A stretch of DNA of 64,000 bases from Pseudomonas orientalis (GCF_001439815.1 NZ_JYLM01000004.1:1-64000); one strand, 5' to 3'; counted from the first letter of the stretch, positions 33,802-42,718 are shown. Numbers and translations are program-made. The notes: a model not told the origin generated them from the letters alone.

Positions 33802-35220
33802 TCAGCCCTGGCTGAACTGGGAGGCCAGTTCGCGCAGCAGCACTTCCGCATCGAGTACTTTGCCCACCACTTCCTCAGCCTTTTCCCGGCTCAAGCCCAG
33901 ACGCGCCAGTAGCGCATCCGGAATCGCCTCATCCGGCCCGGAACCAATCCCCCGGCTGCGCAACAGGCGCACGGCCAGGCACACCAGGTTCGGGTATTCA
34001 GCGTGCTGCCCGTCATAGGTGGGGTCATGCTGGAAACGCAGGGCCGTGGACAGCTCGTCCGGCATGTCCCAGTAGCGCATCAACCACGCACCAATCTGCT
34101 CGCGGCTGATACCCAGCAAATGTTGCTCGACATAGCTGTGGCACAGGTGCGGGTTGACCTCCAGGTGCCGGCAGATCAGCGAGAAGTGCGGCGGGAAAAC
34201 ATGGGCCAGCAGCAGGTAGCCGAAGTTATGCAGCAGGCCGGCGAGGTAGGTCAGGCCGGCTTCCGGGCGCTGGGCGCGGGGCATGGCGCGGGTCAGGCCT
34301 TCGATCACGGCGGCGGTGTAGATCGACTGGTGCCAGTACGGCGTGGACGGGTGCGGGCGGTCCTTGGGCAGGCTCAGGGTTTTGCCCAGGGCCAGGCCCA
34401 GCGCCAGGTTGATCACCAGATCGAAGCCCAGTACGCGCACGATGGCGTCTTCCACCGAGCGGATCTTGCCCGGCGAGGCGTAGTAGGGCGACGCCGCCCA
34501 GCTCACCACCTGGGCGGCCAGGGCCGGGTCGGTTTCCACCACGCCGGTGATGTCATCGATGGTGGCGTTGGGGTCGACGCGCAGTTTGATGATCTTCTGC
34601 GCGGTATCGGCCAGCGGCGGAATCTCGATGGTCGCTTCCAGGCGTTGCTGAATACGGCGGGCAGTGAAGGCCTGCATCGCCTGGGTGATTTCCTCACGGT
34701 CATCATTGGGGCGATCGAGGTTGGGGCGAATCTTGCTCAGCGGCTCGCCGAACTGCGCGGCGCTGGCCTTGGTCAGCATGCTCTTGAAGTGCTCGCTGGC
34801 AATTTCCAGCAGCAACCCGGCTTCGCCCGAATGCACCAATAGGCTTGGCTCGTTGAGCAGGCTGCCTTCATACAGGCAAGGCGAGCTGGTGAGCGGTGGC
34901 AGGCCCGGCAGCAGGCTCAGTTCATGCTTGCCCATTATTCGCTCGACGCGCTCCGGCGCCACGGCCGTGAGGCGGCGCCCGGTGAGTTCGGTAAGGCGGT
35001 TGAGGTCGAGCAACTGGCTCTGGGGAAACAGCACCATGAGCGCGCCGACGGCATCTTCGAGCAGTACCGCCTGGACCTTTCGCGCAGGGTTCAGGCCAGG
35101 CTGGTCGATGACTTCCGTGTAGGGAATGGCGAGCTTTGCGAGCAGCGCCCGAATGACCGGCGGGGCGGTCAGTGGGGCTGTAGCGAGGGCGACTTCTGAC
35201 ATGGCCTGATCCAATTTCAT
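33802..35220 (-). CDS. sadB: SadB-like surface attachment regulator (YbaK-like + HDOD)
   Basis: This 472-residue protein has an N-terminal YbaK/aminoacyl-tRNA-deacylase-like region (about 20-150) with ALLAKLAIPYTEV and VQAVLLEDAVGALMVLFP. A C-terminal HDOD domain (about 200-420) has IPPLADTAQKIIKLRVDP and AGLLHNFGYLLLAHVFP. The HD residues are incomplete (LLHNFGY), as usual in HDOD proteins, so hydrolysis of c-di-GMP is not expected. Length and position next to recG-oxyR match P. aeruginosa SadB (PA5346), needed for irreversible attachment and for balancing swarming with biofilm. The symbol rests on this match and on synteny. Confidence 0.87.
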   Translation of the reverse strand: MKLDQAMSEVALATAPLTAPPVIRALLAKLAIPYTEVIDQPGLNPARKVQAVLLEDAVGALMVLFPQSQLLDLNRLTELTGRRLTAVAPERVERIMGKHELSLLPGLPPLTSSPCLYEGSLLNEPSLLVHSGEAGLLLEIASEHFKSMLTKASAAQFGEPLSKIRPNLDRPNDDREEITQAMQAFTARRIQQRLEATIEIPPLADTAQKIIKLRVDPNATIDDITGVVETDPALAAQVVSWAASPYYASPGKIRSVEDAIVRVLGFDLVINLALGLALGKTLSLPKDRPHPSTPYWHQSIYTAAVIEGLTRAMPRAQRPEAGLTYLAGLLHNFGYLLLAHVFPPHFSLICRHLEVNPHLCHSYVEQHLLGISREQIGAWLMRYWDMPDELSTALRFQHDPTYDGQHAEYPNLVCLAVRLLRSRGIGSGPDEAIPDALLARLGLSREKAEEVVGKVLDAEVLLRELASQFSQG

Positions 35221-35295
35221 ACAGTCACCGAAGTATAACCAGCTTGTTACACCTGTTGGTTGACTAACTTTGGTTTGTGATCGGGTGCGCGGCCC

Positions 35296-35397
35296 CTGTA
35301 GGAGCGAGCTTGCTCGCGAAAATCGTTAACGATAACGCTTGCATTCTGGATGACCGCGTCGTCAGGGTGGTTTTCGCGAGCAAGCTCGCTCCTACAG
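35296..35397. repeat. REP pair, type B, between sadB and recG
   Basis: CTGTAGGAGCGAGCTTGCTC at 35296-35315 faces its inverted copy ending at 35397. It lies just downstream of recG and upstream of sadB, both on the minus strand. Confidence 0.9.
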
Positions 35398-35408
35398 GGG
35401 GGAGGGCG

Positions 35409-37484
35409 TCAGACCTGGCCGTATTGCTGTCCATGCCGCAGCCAGCGGTTGAGCAGCGGGCTGACATGCTCCGGCCAGCGTTCCAGCAGGGCTTGCGCCG
35501 CATCGCGCACAGCGGGCAACAGGTCGGCATCGCGCATCAGGTCGGCGACCTTGAATTGCAGCAGGCCGGTCTGGCGGGTGCCAAGCATTTCGCCCGGGCC
35601 GCGCAGCTCGAGGTCTTTTTCGGCGATGACAAAACCGTCGTTGGTTTCGCGCATGATGCCCAGCCGTTGGCGGCCGATCTGCGACAGCGGCGGGTGATAC
35701 AGCAGCACGCAATGGCTGGCGGCGCTGCCCCGGCCGACGCGGCCGCGCAGTTGGTGCAGTTGGGCCAGGCCCAGGCGTTCGGGGTTTTCAATGATCATCA
35801 GGCTGGCGTTGGGCACATCCACCCCCACTTCGATCACGGTGGTGGCCACCAGCAATTGCAGGTGGCCGGCCTTGAATTCGGCCATCACCGCAGCTTTTTC
35901 GACCGGTTTCATACGGCCGTGGATCAGCCCGACCTTGAGCTCGCCAAGGGCGCTGGTGAGGTCTTCATAGGTGGTTTCGGCGGCCTGGCAGGTCAGCTCT
36001 TCGGACTCTTCGATCAGCGTACACACCCAGTACGCCTGGCGGCCTTCGGCGCAGGCGCCGCGTACGCGTTCGATCACTTCGACGCGCCGCGTGTCGGTGA
36101 CCAGCACGGTGTTGACCGGCGTGCGGCCGGGCGGCAGTTCGTCGAGGATCGAGGTGTCGAGGTCGGCGTAGGCACTCATGGCCAATGTGCGTGGGATCGG
36201 CGTGGCGGTCATGATCAACTGGTGCGGGTTCATGCGCCCACCCACGCCTTTCTGGCGCAGGGCCAGGCGCTGCTGCACGCCGAAGCGGTGCTGTTCGTCG
36301 ATGATCACCAGCGCCAGGTTCTTGAACCGCACTTCGTCCTGGAACAGCGCATGGGTGCCCACCACCATGGGCGCGCCCGCGGCGATTTGCTCGAGGGCGG
36401 CCGCACGGTTCTTGCCCTTGAGCTTGCCGGCCAGCCACGCCACTTCCAGCCCCAGCGGCTCGAGCCAGCGTTTGAACGTGATGAAGTGTTGTTCAGCGAG
36501 AATCTCGGTCGGCGCCATCAGCGCGACCTGGTAACCGGCTTCCAGGGCCTGCAACGCGGCGAGCGCGGCGACCACGGTCTTGCCCGCGCCCACATCGCCC
36601 TGGATCAGCCGCAGCATGGGTTCCTGCTGGCTGAGGTCGTAGGCAATTTCGTTGCCGACCCGTTGCTGGGCGCCGGTGGGCGCAAAGCCCAGGTTGGCCA
36701 GGTATTGCGCGGGCAGGCGTGTGGCCTTGGGCATCGCCGGCGCGCGCAGCGAGCGCATGCTTTCGCGCAGGCGTTGCTGGGACAGTTGATGGGTCAGCAA
36801 TTCTTCGAAGGCCAGGCGATGCTGCGCCCAGTGATGGCCGAGGGCGAGTTCGTCGACATCGGCGTCGGCCGGCGGGTGGTGCAGGTAGCGAATCGCATCG
36901 GCCAGCGGCGCCAGTTGGTAATCGCGCGCCAGCTCCAGCGGCAGCCAGTCGGGCAGGCTTTGCGGGCCGAGCATCGTCAGGGTCTGCATGCACAACTGAC
37001 GCAGGCGTTGCTGGGTGAGGCCTTCGGTCAGCGGGTAGATAGGCGTGAGGGTGGTGTCCACCGGCGGTGGTTCGTCGCCGGTGATGGCGCGGTACTCCGG
37101 GTGATAGATCTCCAGGCCCGAGGCACCGGGCCGCGCCTCGCCGTAGCAGCGCACGCGGGTGCCACGTTTGAGGCCTTCCTTTTGCGCATTGCTGAAGTGA
37201 TAGAAGCGCAGGCTCAGGCCACCGGTGCCGTCCTGCAGGCGCACCACCAGGCTGCGGCGCTTGCCCATCACCACGTCAGCGCCGCTGACGGTGCCTTCGA
37301 TCACCGCGTCCTGGCCGGGACGCAAGTGGCCGATGGGCACGACGCGGGTGCGATCCTGGTAGCGCAGCGGCAGGTGGAACAGCACGTCCTGAAGGTTTTC
37401 CAGGCCGACCTTGGCCAGTTTCTCGGCCATGGCTTCACCGACACCCTTGAGTGCCGTCACCGGCACCTGCGACAGCTCTGTCAT
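35409..37484 (-). CDS. recG: ATP-dependent DNA helicase RecG
   Basis: This 691-residue protein begins MTELSQVPVTALKGVGEAMAEKL, a helix-hairpin-helix-like start. It contains LRLIQGDVGAGKTVVAALAAL (Walker A), IIDEQHRFGVQQR (DEQH-type motif II), MTATPIPRTLAMS (motif III) and QLRGRVGRGSAASHCVLLY (motif VI). RecG reverses stalled replication forks and moves Holliday junctions. The ATG at 37484 is chosen over an upstream start because homologues begin MTELSQ. It lies 8 bases after the oxyR stop, so the two genes are probably cotranscribed. Confidence 0.97.
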   Translation of the reverse strand: MTELSQVPVTALKGVGEAMAEKLAKVGLENLQDVLFHLPLRYQDRTRVVPIGHLRPGQDAVIEGTVSGADVVMGKRRSLVVRLQDGTGGLSLRFYHFSNAQKEGLKRGTRVRCYGEARPGASGLEIYHPEYRAITGDEPPPVDTTLTPIYPLTEGLTQQRLRQLCMQTLTMLGPQSLPDWLPLELARDYQLAPLADAIRYLHHPPADADVDELALGHHWAQHRLAFEELLTHQLSQQRLRESMRSLRAPAMPKATRLPAQYLANLGFAPTGAQQRVGNEIAYDLSQQEPMLRLIQGDVGAGKTVVAALAALQALEAGYQVALMAPTEILAEQHFITFKRWLEPLGLEVAWLAGKLKGKNRAAALEQIAAGAPMVVGTHALFQDEVRFKNLALVIIDEQHRFGVQQRLALRQKGVGGRMNPHQLIMTATPIPRTLAMSAYADLDTSILDELPPGRTPVNTVLVTDTRRVEVIERVRGACAEGRQAYWVCTLIEESEELTCQAAETTYEDLTSALGELKVGLIHGRMKPVEKAAVMAEFKAGHLQLLVATTVIEVGVDVPNASLMIIENPERLGLAQLHQLRGRVGRGSAASHCVLLYHPPLSQIGRQRLGIMRETNDGFVIAEKDLELRGPGEMLGTRQTGLLQFKVADLMRDADLLPAVRDAAQALLERWPEHVSPLLNRWLRHGQQYGQV

Positions 37485-37492
37485 ACCGTTAC

Positions 37493-38413
37493 TTAGCTCG
37501 CAGCAGGCGGTTTGGCCACCGAGCACAGGCGGATCGAGTCGGCAAGGATCTCGATCGCTTTGGGCCGCGGGAAGCTGGCGCGCCAGGCGATGGCCACGGT
37601 GCGGAAGGGCACCGGTGGCGTGAGTGGGCGCACTTCGATCACGCCGGGGGCGTAGTGATGGCTGTCTACCGCCGACAACGGCAGGATCGAAATGCCCAGG
37701 CCGGACGCGACCATATGGCGAATGGTCTCCAGGGAGCTGGATTCCACCGTGGTGTGCTTGGCACCGTCGTTGCCCTTGGTCAGGGTCGGGCAGGCTTCCA
37801 GCACCTGGTCGCGGAAGCAGTGGCCTTCACCGAGCAGCAGCAGGCTCTTGTCGTTGAGCAGGCCGGCATCAATGCTGTCTTTCTTGGTCCACGGGTGGGA
37901 GGCCGGCATCAATACGTAGAACGGCTCGTCGTAGAGCGGCAGTGTCAGCACGTCCGCTTCGTTGAACGGCAGGGCGATGATGATCGCGTCCAGCTCGCCG
38001 TTGCGCAGTTTGTCACGCAGCACGTGGGTGAAGTTTTCTTCGATATACAGCGGCATCTGCGGCGCGACGCGGTGCAGTTGCGGGATCAGGTGCGGGAACA
38101 GGTAGGGGCCGACCGTGTAGATGGCGCCGACCTTGAGCGGTGCAGTCAGCTGGTTCTTGCCGGCCTGAGCCAGTTCGCGAATGCTTTGTGCCTGTTCCAG
38201 TACCTTCTGGGCCTGGGCGACGATGCCTTCACCCACGGGGGTCAGGCGCACGGCGCTCTTGCTGCGCTCGAAAATCAGCACACCGAGTTCGTCTTCAAGC
38301 TTTTTCACGCCCACCGACAGCGTCGGCTGACTGACGTGGCAACGCTCGGCCGCGTGGCCGAAGTGCTGTTCCTGGGCGAGGGTCACGATGTAGCGTAATT
38401 CTGTAAGAGTCAT
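37493..38413 (-). CDS. oxyR: Hydrogen-peroxide sensor and LysR-type regulator OxyR
   Basis: This 306-residue protein has an N-terminal winged helix (MTLTELRYIVTLAQEQHFGHAAERCHVSQPTL, split here for description). The redox motif GHCFRDQVLEAC places the two reactive cysteines at Cys199 and Cys208, exactly the E. coli OxyR numbering. It activates catalase and peroxiredoxin genes when oxidised. The start MTLTELRY at 38413 is preferred over an open extension upstream. The oxyR-recG arrangement is conserved in Pseudomonas. Confidence 0.97.
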   Translation of the reverse strand: MTLTELRYIVTLAQEQHFGHAAERCHVSQPTLSVGVKKLEDELGVLIFERSKSAVRLTPVGEGIVAQAQKVLEQAQSIRELAQAGKNQLTAPLKVGAIYTVGPYLFPHLIPQLHRVAPQMPLYIEENFTHVLRDKLRNGELDAIIIALPFNEADVLTLPLYDEPFYVLMPASHPWTKKDSIDAGLLNDKSLLLLGEGHCFRDQVLEACPTLTKGNDGAKHTTVESSSLETIRHMVASGLGISILPLSAVDSHHYAPGVIEVRPLTPPVPFRTVAIAWRASFPRPKAIEILADSIRLCSVAKPPAAS

Positions 38414-38534
38414 AGCGGGCGTCCATGAGGTGCAGGCCAAGCATACCGGCTGCAATCGATAGACGCACGTTATCAGAACTTTGCTGGGGATTGAGCGGGG
38501 AATGCCGGGAATTTTGCTGAAGCAAGAAAGCGAT

Positions 38535-38561
38535 GTGGGAGGAAACTGGCCCCTCCCACAG
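38535..38561. terminator. Degenerate REP hairpin after tonB
   Basis: TGTGGGAGG at 38535-38543 pairs with CCTCCCACA at 38553-38561. It looks like the outer part of a type A REP with a changed centre, and it sits 8 bases past the tonB stop, where it could act as a terminator. Confidence 0.55.
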
Positions 38562-38568
38562 TGCCCGG

Positions 38569-39315
38569 CTAGCGGCGACGCTTGTCGATGTTGTAAACGA
38601 ACGGTGCGACGAGTTCCACGCTGCCGTTTTTCAACAGGTCGGCGGGCGGCTTGGGCAAGGGTTGAGCCTTGCGGATCATGTCCAGCGTCGCGCGGTCCAG
38701 GTCGGCGTTGCCGGAGCGGCCCTCCAACTCATAGGACAGCACGTTGCCTTCGCCATCCACCACGAAGCGCAGGCGGTTCATGCCTTCCTTGCCACGCTGC
38801 TGCGCGCCCGGCGGATACTTCTTGTACTTCTGCAGGTGTGCCAGCAGGGTACTTTGCCAGGATGCCTGAGCGGCCAGCTGTTGTGCCGATGGGCCGGGAG
38901 CAGGCTGCGCAGATTTTTGCGCGGGTGCATTGCTCGGCGGCGTATCGCTCGGTGGCTCCTCGGACGGTTTCTCCTTGGGCGGCTCGGGCTTCTTCTCCAC
39001 CGGCTTGGGCGGCTGTGGCTTGGGTTTGGGCTTGACCGGCTTGGGCACCTGGATCGTTGGCTTGGGCGCCTCGGCCAGTTTCGGCAGAGGCAGCTCTTCG
39101 ACCGGTGGTGGCGGAGGCGCTACGACCTTGGGCGGTGCCGGCGGCGGCGGTGGCGCCGGCAGGGGCGCCAGATCAATGACCATCGCGGCCGGCGGCAACT
39201 GGATCGCCTGCGGCGCGGACCATTGGAGCGCGATGATAATCGCGACGGCATGCACGCCCAGCACGACTGCGAGGCTGGTGCCATAACGCGTCAGTTTGTG
39301 GCGCGTCGTGATCAT
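38569..39315 (-). CDS. tonB: TonB energy-transduction protein
   Basis: This 248-residue protein has an N-terminal membrane anchor (about 13-33, SLAVVLGVHAVAIIIALQW) with the conserved His22. A long proline-rich spacer spans about 50-145 (LAPLPAPPPPPAPPKVVAPP and many KP/EP pairs). The C-terminal TonB domain (about 165-248) contains YPPGAQQRGKEGMNRLRFVV. It transmits proton-motive force to outer-membrane receptors. Its ATG overlaps the exbD stop by 4 bases. Confidence 0.96.
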   Translation of the reverse strand: MITTRHKLTRYGTSLAVVLGVHAVAIIIALQWSAPQAIQLPPAAMVIDLAPLPAPPPPPAPPKVVAPPPPPVEELPLPKLAEAPKPTIQVPKPVKPKPKPQPPKPVEKKPEPPKEKPSEEPPSDTPPSNAPAQKSAQPAPGPSAQQLAAQASWQSTLLAHLQKYKKYPPGAQQRGKEGMNRLRFVVDGEGNVLSYELEGRSGNADLDRATLDMIRKAQPLPKPPADLLKNGSVELVAPFVYNIDKRRR

Positions 39316-39737
39316 TTCTTGGCTGCCGTCTCAAGTCCGACCAGGCCTACCTTGAGGTAGCCGGCTGCCCGCAGGGCATCCATCACGCTCATCAGGTCGC
39401 CGTAGTCCACGCCCTTGTCGGCCTGGAAGAAGATCGTCGTGTCTTTCTTGCCCTGGGTCTTGGCGTCGAGCACCGGCCCCAGGGTTTCAGCCTTGACTTC
39501 TTCTTCACCCAGGAACAGGCGTTGGTCCGCCTTCACGCTGAGGAAAATCGGCTTCTCCGGCCGTGGCGCCGGCTTGGCGCTGGAGGCGGGGAGGTCAACC
39601 TTGATATCCACGGTGGCCAACGGTGCGGCCACCATGAAGATGATCAGCAGCACCAGCATCACATCGATAAACGGCGTGACGTTGATTTCGTGGTTCTCGA
39701 CGAGTTCGTCGTCGCCTTGATTCAAATGCAGGCCCAT
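39312..39737 (-). CDS. exbD: Biopolymer transport protein ExbD
   Basis: This 141-residue protein has a cytoplasmic head, one transmembrane helix (INVTPFIDVMLVLLIIFMVAA, about 19-39) carrying the conserved Asp in TPFIDVML, and a periplasmic domain ending DALRAAGYLKVGLVG. It forms the ion-conducting motor with ExbB. It starts 6 bases after the exbB stop. Confidence 0.96.
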   Translation of the reverse strand: MGLHLNQGDDELVENHEINVTPFIDVMLVLLIIFMVAAPLATVDIKVDLPASSAKPAPRPEKPIFLSVKADQRLFLGEEEVKAETLGPVLDAKTQGKKDTTIFFQADKGVDYGDLMSVMDALRAAGYLKVGLVGLETAAKK

Positions 39738-39743
39738 GGCCGA

Positions 39744-40718
39744 TTACCCCACTTTCACCATATGCGGTTGCGAGCTGCGCTCGGGAGGCAGGTGATCGAG
39801 GTCGCGGCTGACCAGCAGCAGCACTTCTGCCGAGGCATCCGACACCTGGGCTTTGTAGCCGGCAATCGAACGGGCGAAGACGTTGTAGATCACCACCGCT
39901 GGAATCGCGGCAACCAGGCCCAGGGCGGTAGCCAGCAGGGCTTCGGCGATGCCGGGGGCGACCACGGCGAGGTTGGTGGTCTGGGTCTTGGCGATGCCGA
40001 TGAAGCTGTTCATGATGCCCCACACGGTACCGAACAGACCGACGAAGGGGGCGGTGGAGCCGATGGTCGCCAGCACGCCGGTGCCGCTGCTCATGTTGCG
40101 ACCGCAAGCCGCCACCAGACGCTCCAGGCGGAAGCTGACACGTTCCTTGATGCCTTCTTTTTCGCGGGTGTTGGCCGACAGTCGCATTTCTTCCAGCGCG
40201 TCGTGCACCAGGGTGTTGGCCAGGGTGCCCTTTTTGGTCGCGGTTTCGCTCGCTTCCTTGAGGGTGGTGGCTTTTTTCAGGTGGACGATTTCAGTGCGCA
40301 GGCGACGCTTGGCGCCCAGCAGCTCGAAGCCTTTGGCGATCCAGATGGTCCAGGTGATGATCGAGGCGATGGCCAGGCCGATCATCACGGCTTTCACCAC
40401 CACGTCGGCATTCTGGTACATGCCCCACGGGGACAGGTCGTGTGCCATGCCCAGGGTGTTGTCTTCTTCCAGCACGACGCCGGTTTCGCTGGCAGGCGCT
40501 GCAGCCTGGGCCGGGTCGGTAGCGGTTGGCGCGGCGGCAGGCGCAGCCGGGGTGGTGGCATTCTGCTCGGCAGCGGCTGGAGCGGCAGGTGCGGTGGCAT
40601 CAGCGAAAGCGGCGGTCGGCGCCAGCAGCACGCTGAACAGCATCGCAGCGATCGCACGCCAGGCGCGGGATGGGCTGTGAGGCATGGTTGGCGAAGCGGG
40701 GTTTGTATTACGTGTCAT
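39744..40718 (-). CDS. exbB: Biopolymer transport protein ExbB (extended form)
   Basis: This 324-residue MotA/TolQ/ExbB family protein has SSGTGVLATIGSTAPFVGLFGTVWGIMNSF and ALLATALGLVAAIPAVVIYN motifs in the C-terminal half. Compared with E. coli ExbB (about 244 residues) it has an added N-terminus: a signal-like hydrophobic stretch (about 18-40), then an Ala/Pro-rich periplasmic segment to about 95. This extended form is usual in Pseudomonas. An internal ATG at 40685 is an alternative start. A likely Fur site lies about 80 bases upstream. Confidence 0.95.
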   Translation of the reverse strand: MTRNTNPASPTMPHSPSRAWRAIAAMLFSVLLAPTAAFADATAPAAPAAAEQNATTPAAPAAAPTATDPAQAAAPASETGVVLEEDNTLGMAHDLSPWGMYQNADVVVKAVMIGLAIASIITWTIWIAKGFELLGAKRRLRTEIVHLKKATTLKEASETATKKGTLANTLVHDALEEMRLSANTREKEGIKERVSFRLERLVAACGRNMSSGTGVLATIGSTAPFVGLFGTVWGIMNSFIGIAKTQTTNLAVVAPGIAEALLATALGLVAAIPAVVIYNVFARSIAGYKAQVSDASAEVLLLVSRDLDHLPPERSSQPHMVKVG

Positions 40719-40798
40719 GCTGGCCGGACCTGAGTGAAAATAATGAGTGATCGTCCTGCCAGACCCCTGCGGGTCGAGGACAAATGGGCGGTTATTAT

Positions 40799-40817
40799 TG
40801 CAAGTAATTCTTGTTAA
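40799..40817. promoter_or_regulatory. Possible Fur box upstream of exbB
   Basis: TGCAAGTAATTCTTGTTAA resembles Pseudomonas Fur sites of the type GCAAATAATTATCATTTGC in the left half, and less so in the right half. It lies 81-99 bases upstream of the exbB ATG, as expected for an iron-repressed TonB-system operon. It could also affect the divergent epimerase-like gene. Confidence 0.4.
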
Positions 40818-40907
40818 CTAAAGTGGCAGTGTTACTTTATTTCGCTTTTTACTGGCCGTTGATCCTCTCGCGCGGCTAATCTGCGCCTTTGAGAATGGAG
40901 TTTTAAG

Positions 40908-41759
40908 ATGTCTGCGCCTTCTGTTGTGATTGCCGGTTGCGGCGATGTGGGTGGTCGGCTGGCTAGCCAATTGCTGGCCGGAGGATGGGAGGTCCATGGC
41001 CTGCGCCGCGATATTTCACGCCTTCCCGACGGCGTGATCGGCATCGCTGGCGACCTGTTCAATAAAGACTGCCCTGAGACCTGGCCGATCGGCGGGGTGG
41101 ATTACCTGGTGTACTGCGCGGCGGCCACGGACCACGATGAGGCCGGCTATCGCGCAGCCTATGTGCAGGGTTTGAAGCATGTGCTGGAGTGGCTGACGGA
41201 TTACGGTCAGGAGCCCAGGCATTTGTTGTTCGTGTCCAGCAGTAGTGTGTATGGACAGCAGAATGGCGAATGGGTCGACGAAACCTCTGAAACCCAGGCG
41301 AAAGGTTATTCCGGCCAGGTCATGCTCGAAGCCGAGCAGGTTGCGCTCAACAGCGGCATCCCGGCGAGCGTGGTGCGATTGACCGGCATTTACGGCCCGG
41401 GCCGTGAGTGGCTGTTGACCCAGGTTCGCCAGGGTTACCGCGTGGCGATTGATCCGCCTTTATATGGCAACCGGATTCACGCGGATGACGCGGCGGGCTT
41501 GCTGGCGTTTTTGTTGCGTCATGTGGAGCAGGGCGGTTCGCTGGACAAGGTGTATATCGGTGTCGACGACGCTCCGGCGCCATTGGCCGAGGTGGTGGGC
41601 TGGTTGCGTGAGTATCTGGGTGTGACAGAGTGGTCCGAGGACGCCAGTGTGCGGCGGGCGGGCAGTAAACAATGCAGTAATGCACGGGCCAAGGCGCTGG
41701 GTTGGGCGCCGACATACCCGACTTACCGGGAAGGCTATGCAGCTATTTTAAAAGGCTGA
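40908..41759 (+). CDS. NAD(P)-dependent epimerase/dehydratase family protein (YeeZ-like)
   Basis: This 283-residue extended SDR-type protein has a Rossmann glycine motif at the N-terminus (VVIAGCGDVGGRLA; GxGxxG-type). It has YLVYCAAATDHDE near 65-77, a serine stretch FVSSSSVYGQQNGEWV near 106-121, and SVVRLTGIYGPGREWL near 153-168. The usual catalytic YxxxK is not clear (the local sequence is KGYSGQVMLEAEQ). It resembles E. coli YeeZ, whose substrate is unknown. It is transcribed alone, divergently from exbB, with GGAG upstream of the ATG. Confidence 0.85.
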   Translation: MSAPSVVIAGCGDVGGRLASQLLAGGWEVHGLRRDISRLPDGVIGIAGDLFNKDCPETWPIGGVDYLVYCAAATDHDEAGYRAAYVQGLKHVLEWLTDYGQEPRHLLFVSSSSVYGQQNGEWVDETSETQAKGYSGQVMLEAEQVALNSGIPASVVRLTGIYGPGREWLLTQVRQGYRVAIDPPLYGNRIHADDAAGLLAFLLRHVEQGGSLDKVYIGVDDAPAPLAEVVGWLREYLGVTEWSEDASVRRAGSKQCSNARAKALGWAPTYPTYREGYAAILKG

Positions 41760-41772
41760 ATACGATTAAAGG

Positions 41773-41955
41773 GTGGGAGGGGGCAAGCCCTAATGCCAGT
41801 CAGTTAAGCGTACACCGCCGTCTGTAGGAGCGAGCTTGCTCGCGAAAAACTCACAGGCACCGCGTTCATTCAGAAAGCACGCGTTATCGTTGACGTTTTT
41901 CGCGAGCAAGCTCGCTCCTACAGACTGGCATTAGGGCAAGCCCCCTCCCACATTT
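41773..41955. repeat. Nested REP complex: type B pair inside a type A palindrome
   Basis: Outer arms are at 41773-41800 (GTGGGAGGGGGCAAGCCC then TAATGCCAGT) and 41924-41952 (ACTGGCATTA then GGGCAAGCCCCCTCCCAC). They are near-perfect inverted repeats. Between them is a complete type B pair at 41822-41923. The outer element lies between the ends of two convergent genes. Confidence 0.85.
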
Positions 41956-41977
41956 TTAACCTGCGCTGGGGCTGCGA

Positions 41978-42718
41978 TTATCTCTCAAGCAACCACTGGC
42001 GAGGGCCTTGGGTGAACTGAGGCACGTCATCCGCTTGCGCCGTGTTGATCGCCTGGAAAATCTCCAGTTGCTTGCCCTTGCGCGCAAAGATCCACGGGTT
42101 GCCCACGCCGTTCAGTTGCAGCCAGATGCTGTCATAACCGCCGCTCATCGAGGCGCAATCGCCCGCCAGGCACAGGGAGTAGCGGTCCACCCCAGGCAGG
42201 CCGACAATCTTGCCGTCAGCCTGGAACTGTACCGTGGCGCCATTGCCGACTCCGTCGGTGATCTTCCAGTCTCCGCCCATGTAGGCCGCATAGAGCGCCC
42301 GCTCGAAGTTGGCGCCCAGTGGCGCACCGTCCGGAGCCGGATCCTTGGGGCGCATGAACAGTTGCTCGGGCTCATTGTCGTTGGCCACTTGCAGCAGCTT
42401 TTTGCCTTTGCGCTTGAGCTCGGTGGCCGAGCTGCCGTAGAAGTCCACGCTCCAGGCGCCGGGCTTGTCGGTCTGCAACTTGCCTTCGGCTACTTCAAAA
42501 CCGTTGTAGTAGCGTGCCTGCAAGGCCTTGGTGTTGACCTCCCATTCGAGGTTCGGGCCAAAGGTCTGCAGGGCTTCGCGCAAAGGGCCGCCCTTGGCTG
42601 CCGCATCGATGGCGGCCTGGTTGATCCAGGTCCCGCTGACATCCAGATTGGCAGGGTTGCTGGCACAGCCGCCGAGCAGCAGGGCGAGCAACGACGAGGC
42701 TACAAGCGCTTTGCGCAT
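41978..42718 (-). CDS. Lipoprotein of unknown function
   Basis: This 246-residue protein has a clear lipoprotein signal: MRKALVASSLLALLLGGC, lipidated at Cys18. The mature part contains VSGTWINQAAIDAAAKGG, SVDFYGSSATELKRKGKKL and LPGVDRYSLCLAGDCASMSGG. The two cysteines in YSLCLAGDC could form a disulfide. I recognise no named family. It is upstream of nothing obvious and lies 56 bases past the ridA stop in the same direction, so it may read through from the spoT-ridA unit. Confidence 0.85.
   Translation of the reverse strand: MRKALVASSLLALLLGGCASNPANLDVSGTWINQAAIDAAAKGGPLREALQTFGPNLEWEVNTKALQARYYNGFEVAEGKLQTDKPGAWSVDFYGSSATELKRKGKKLLQVANDNEPEQLFMRPKDPAPDGAPLGANFERALYAAYMGGDWKITDGVGNGATVQFQADGKIVGLPGVDRYSLCLAGDCASMSGGYDSIWLQLNGVGNPWIFARKGKQLEIFQAINTAQADDVPQFTQGPRQWLLER

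Noticed and set aside
33560..33815. Two short open frames on the plus strand (73 and 60 codons)
   Set aside because: Both run through the type A REP pair, have no ribosome site and give no family-like sequence. The gap is treated as non-coding.
35277..37496. A 739-codon open frame on the plus strand
   Set aside because: It is antisense to recG over its whole length and begins within a REP element.
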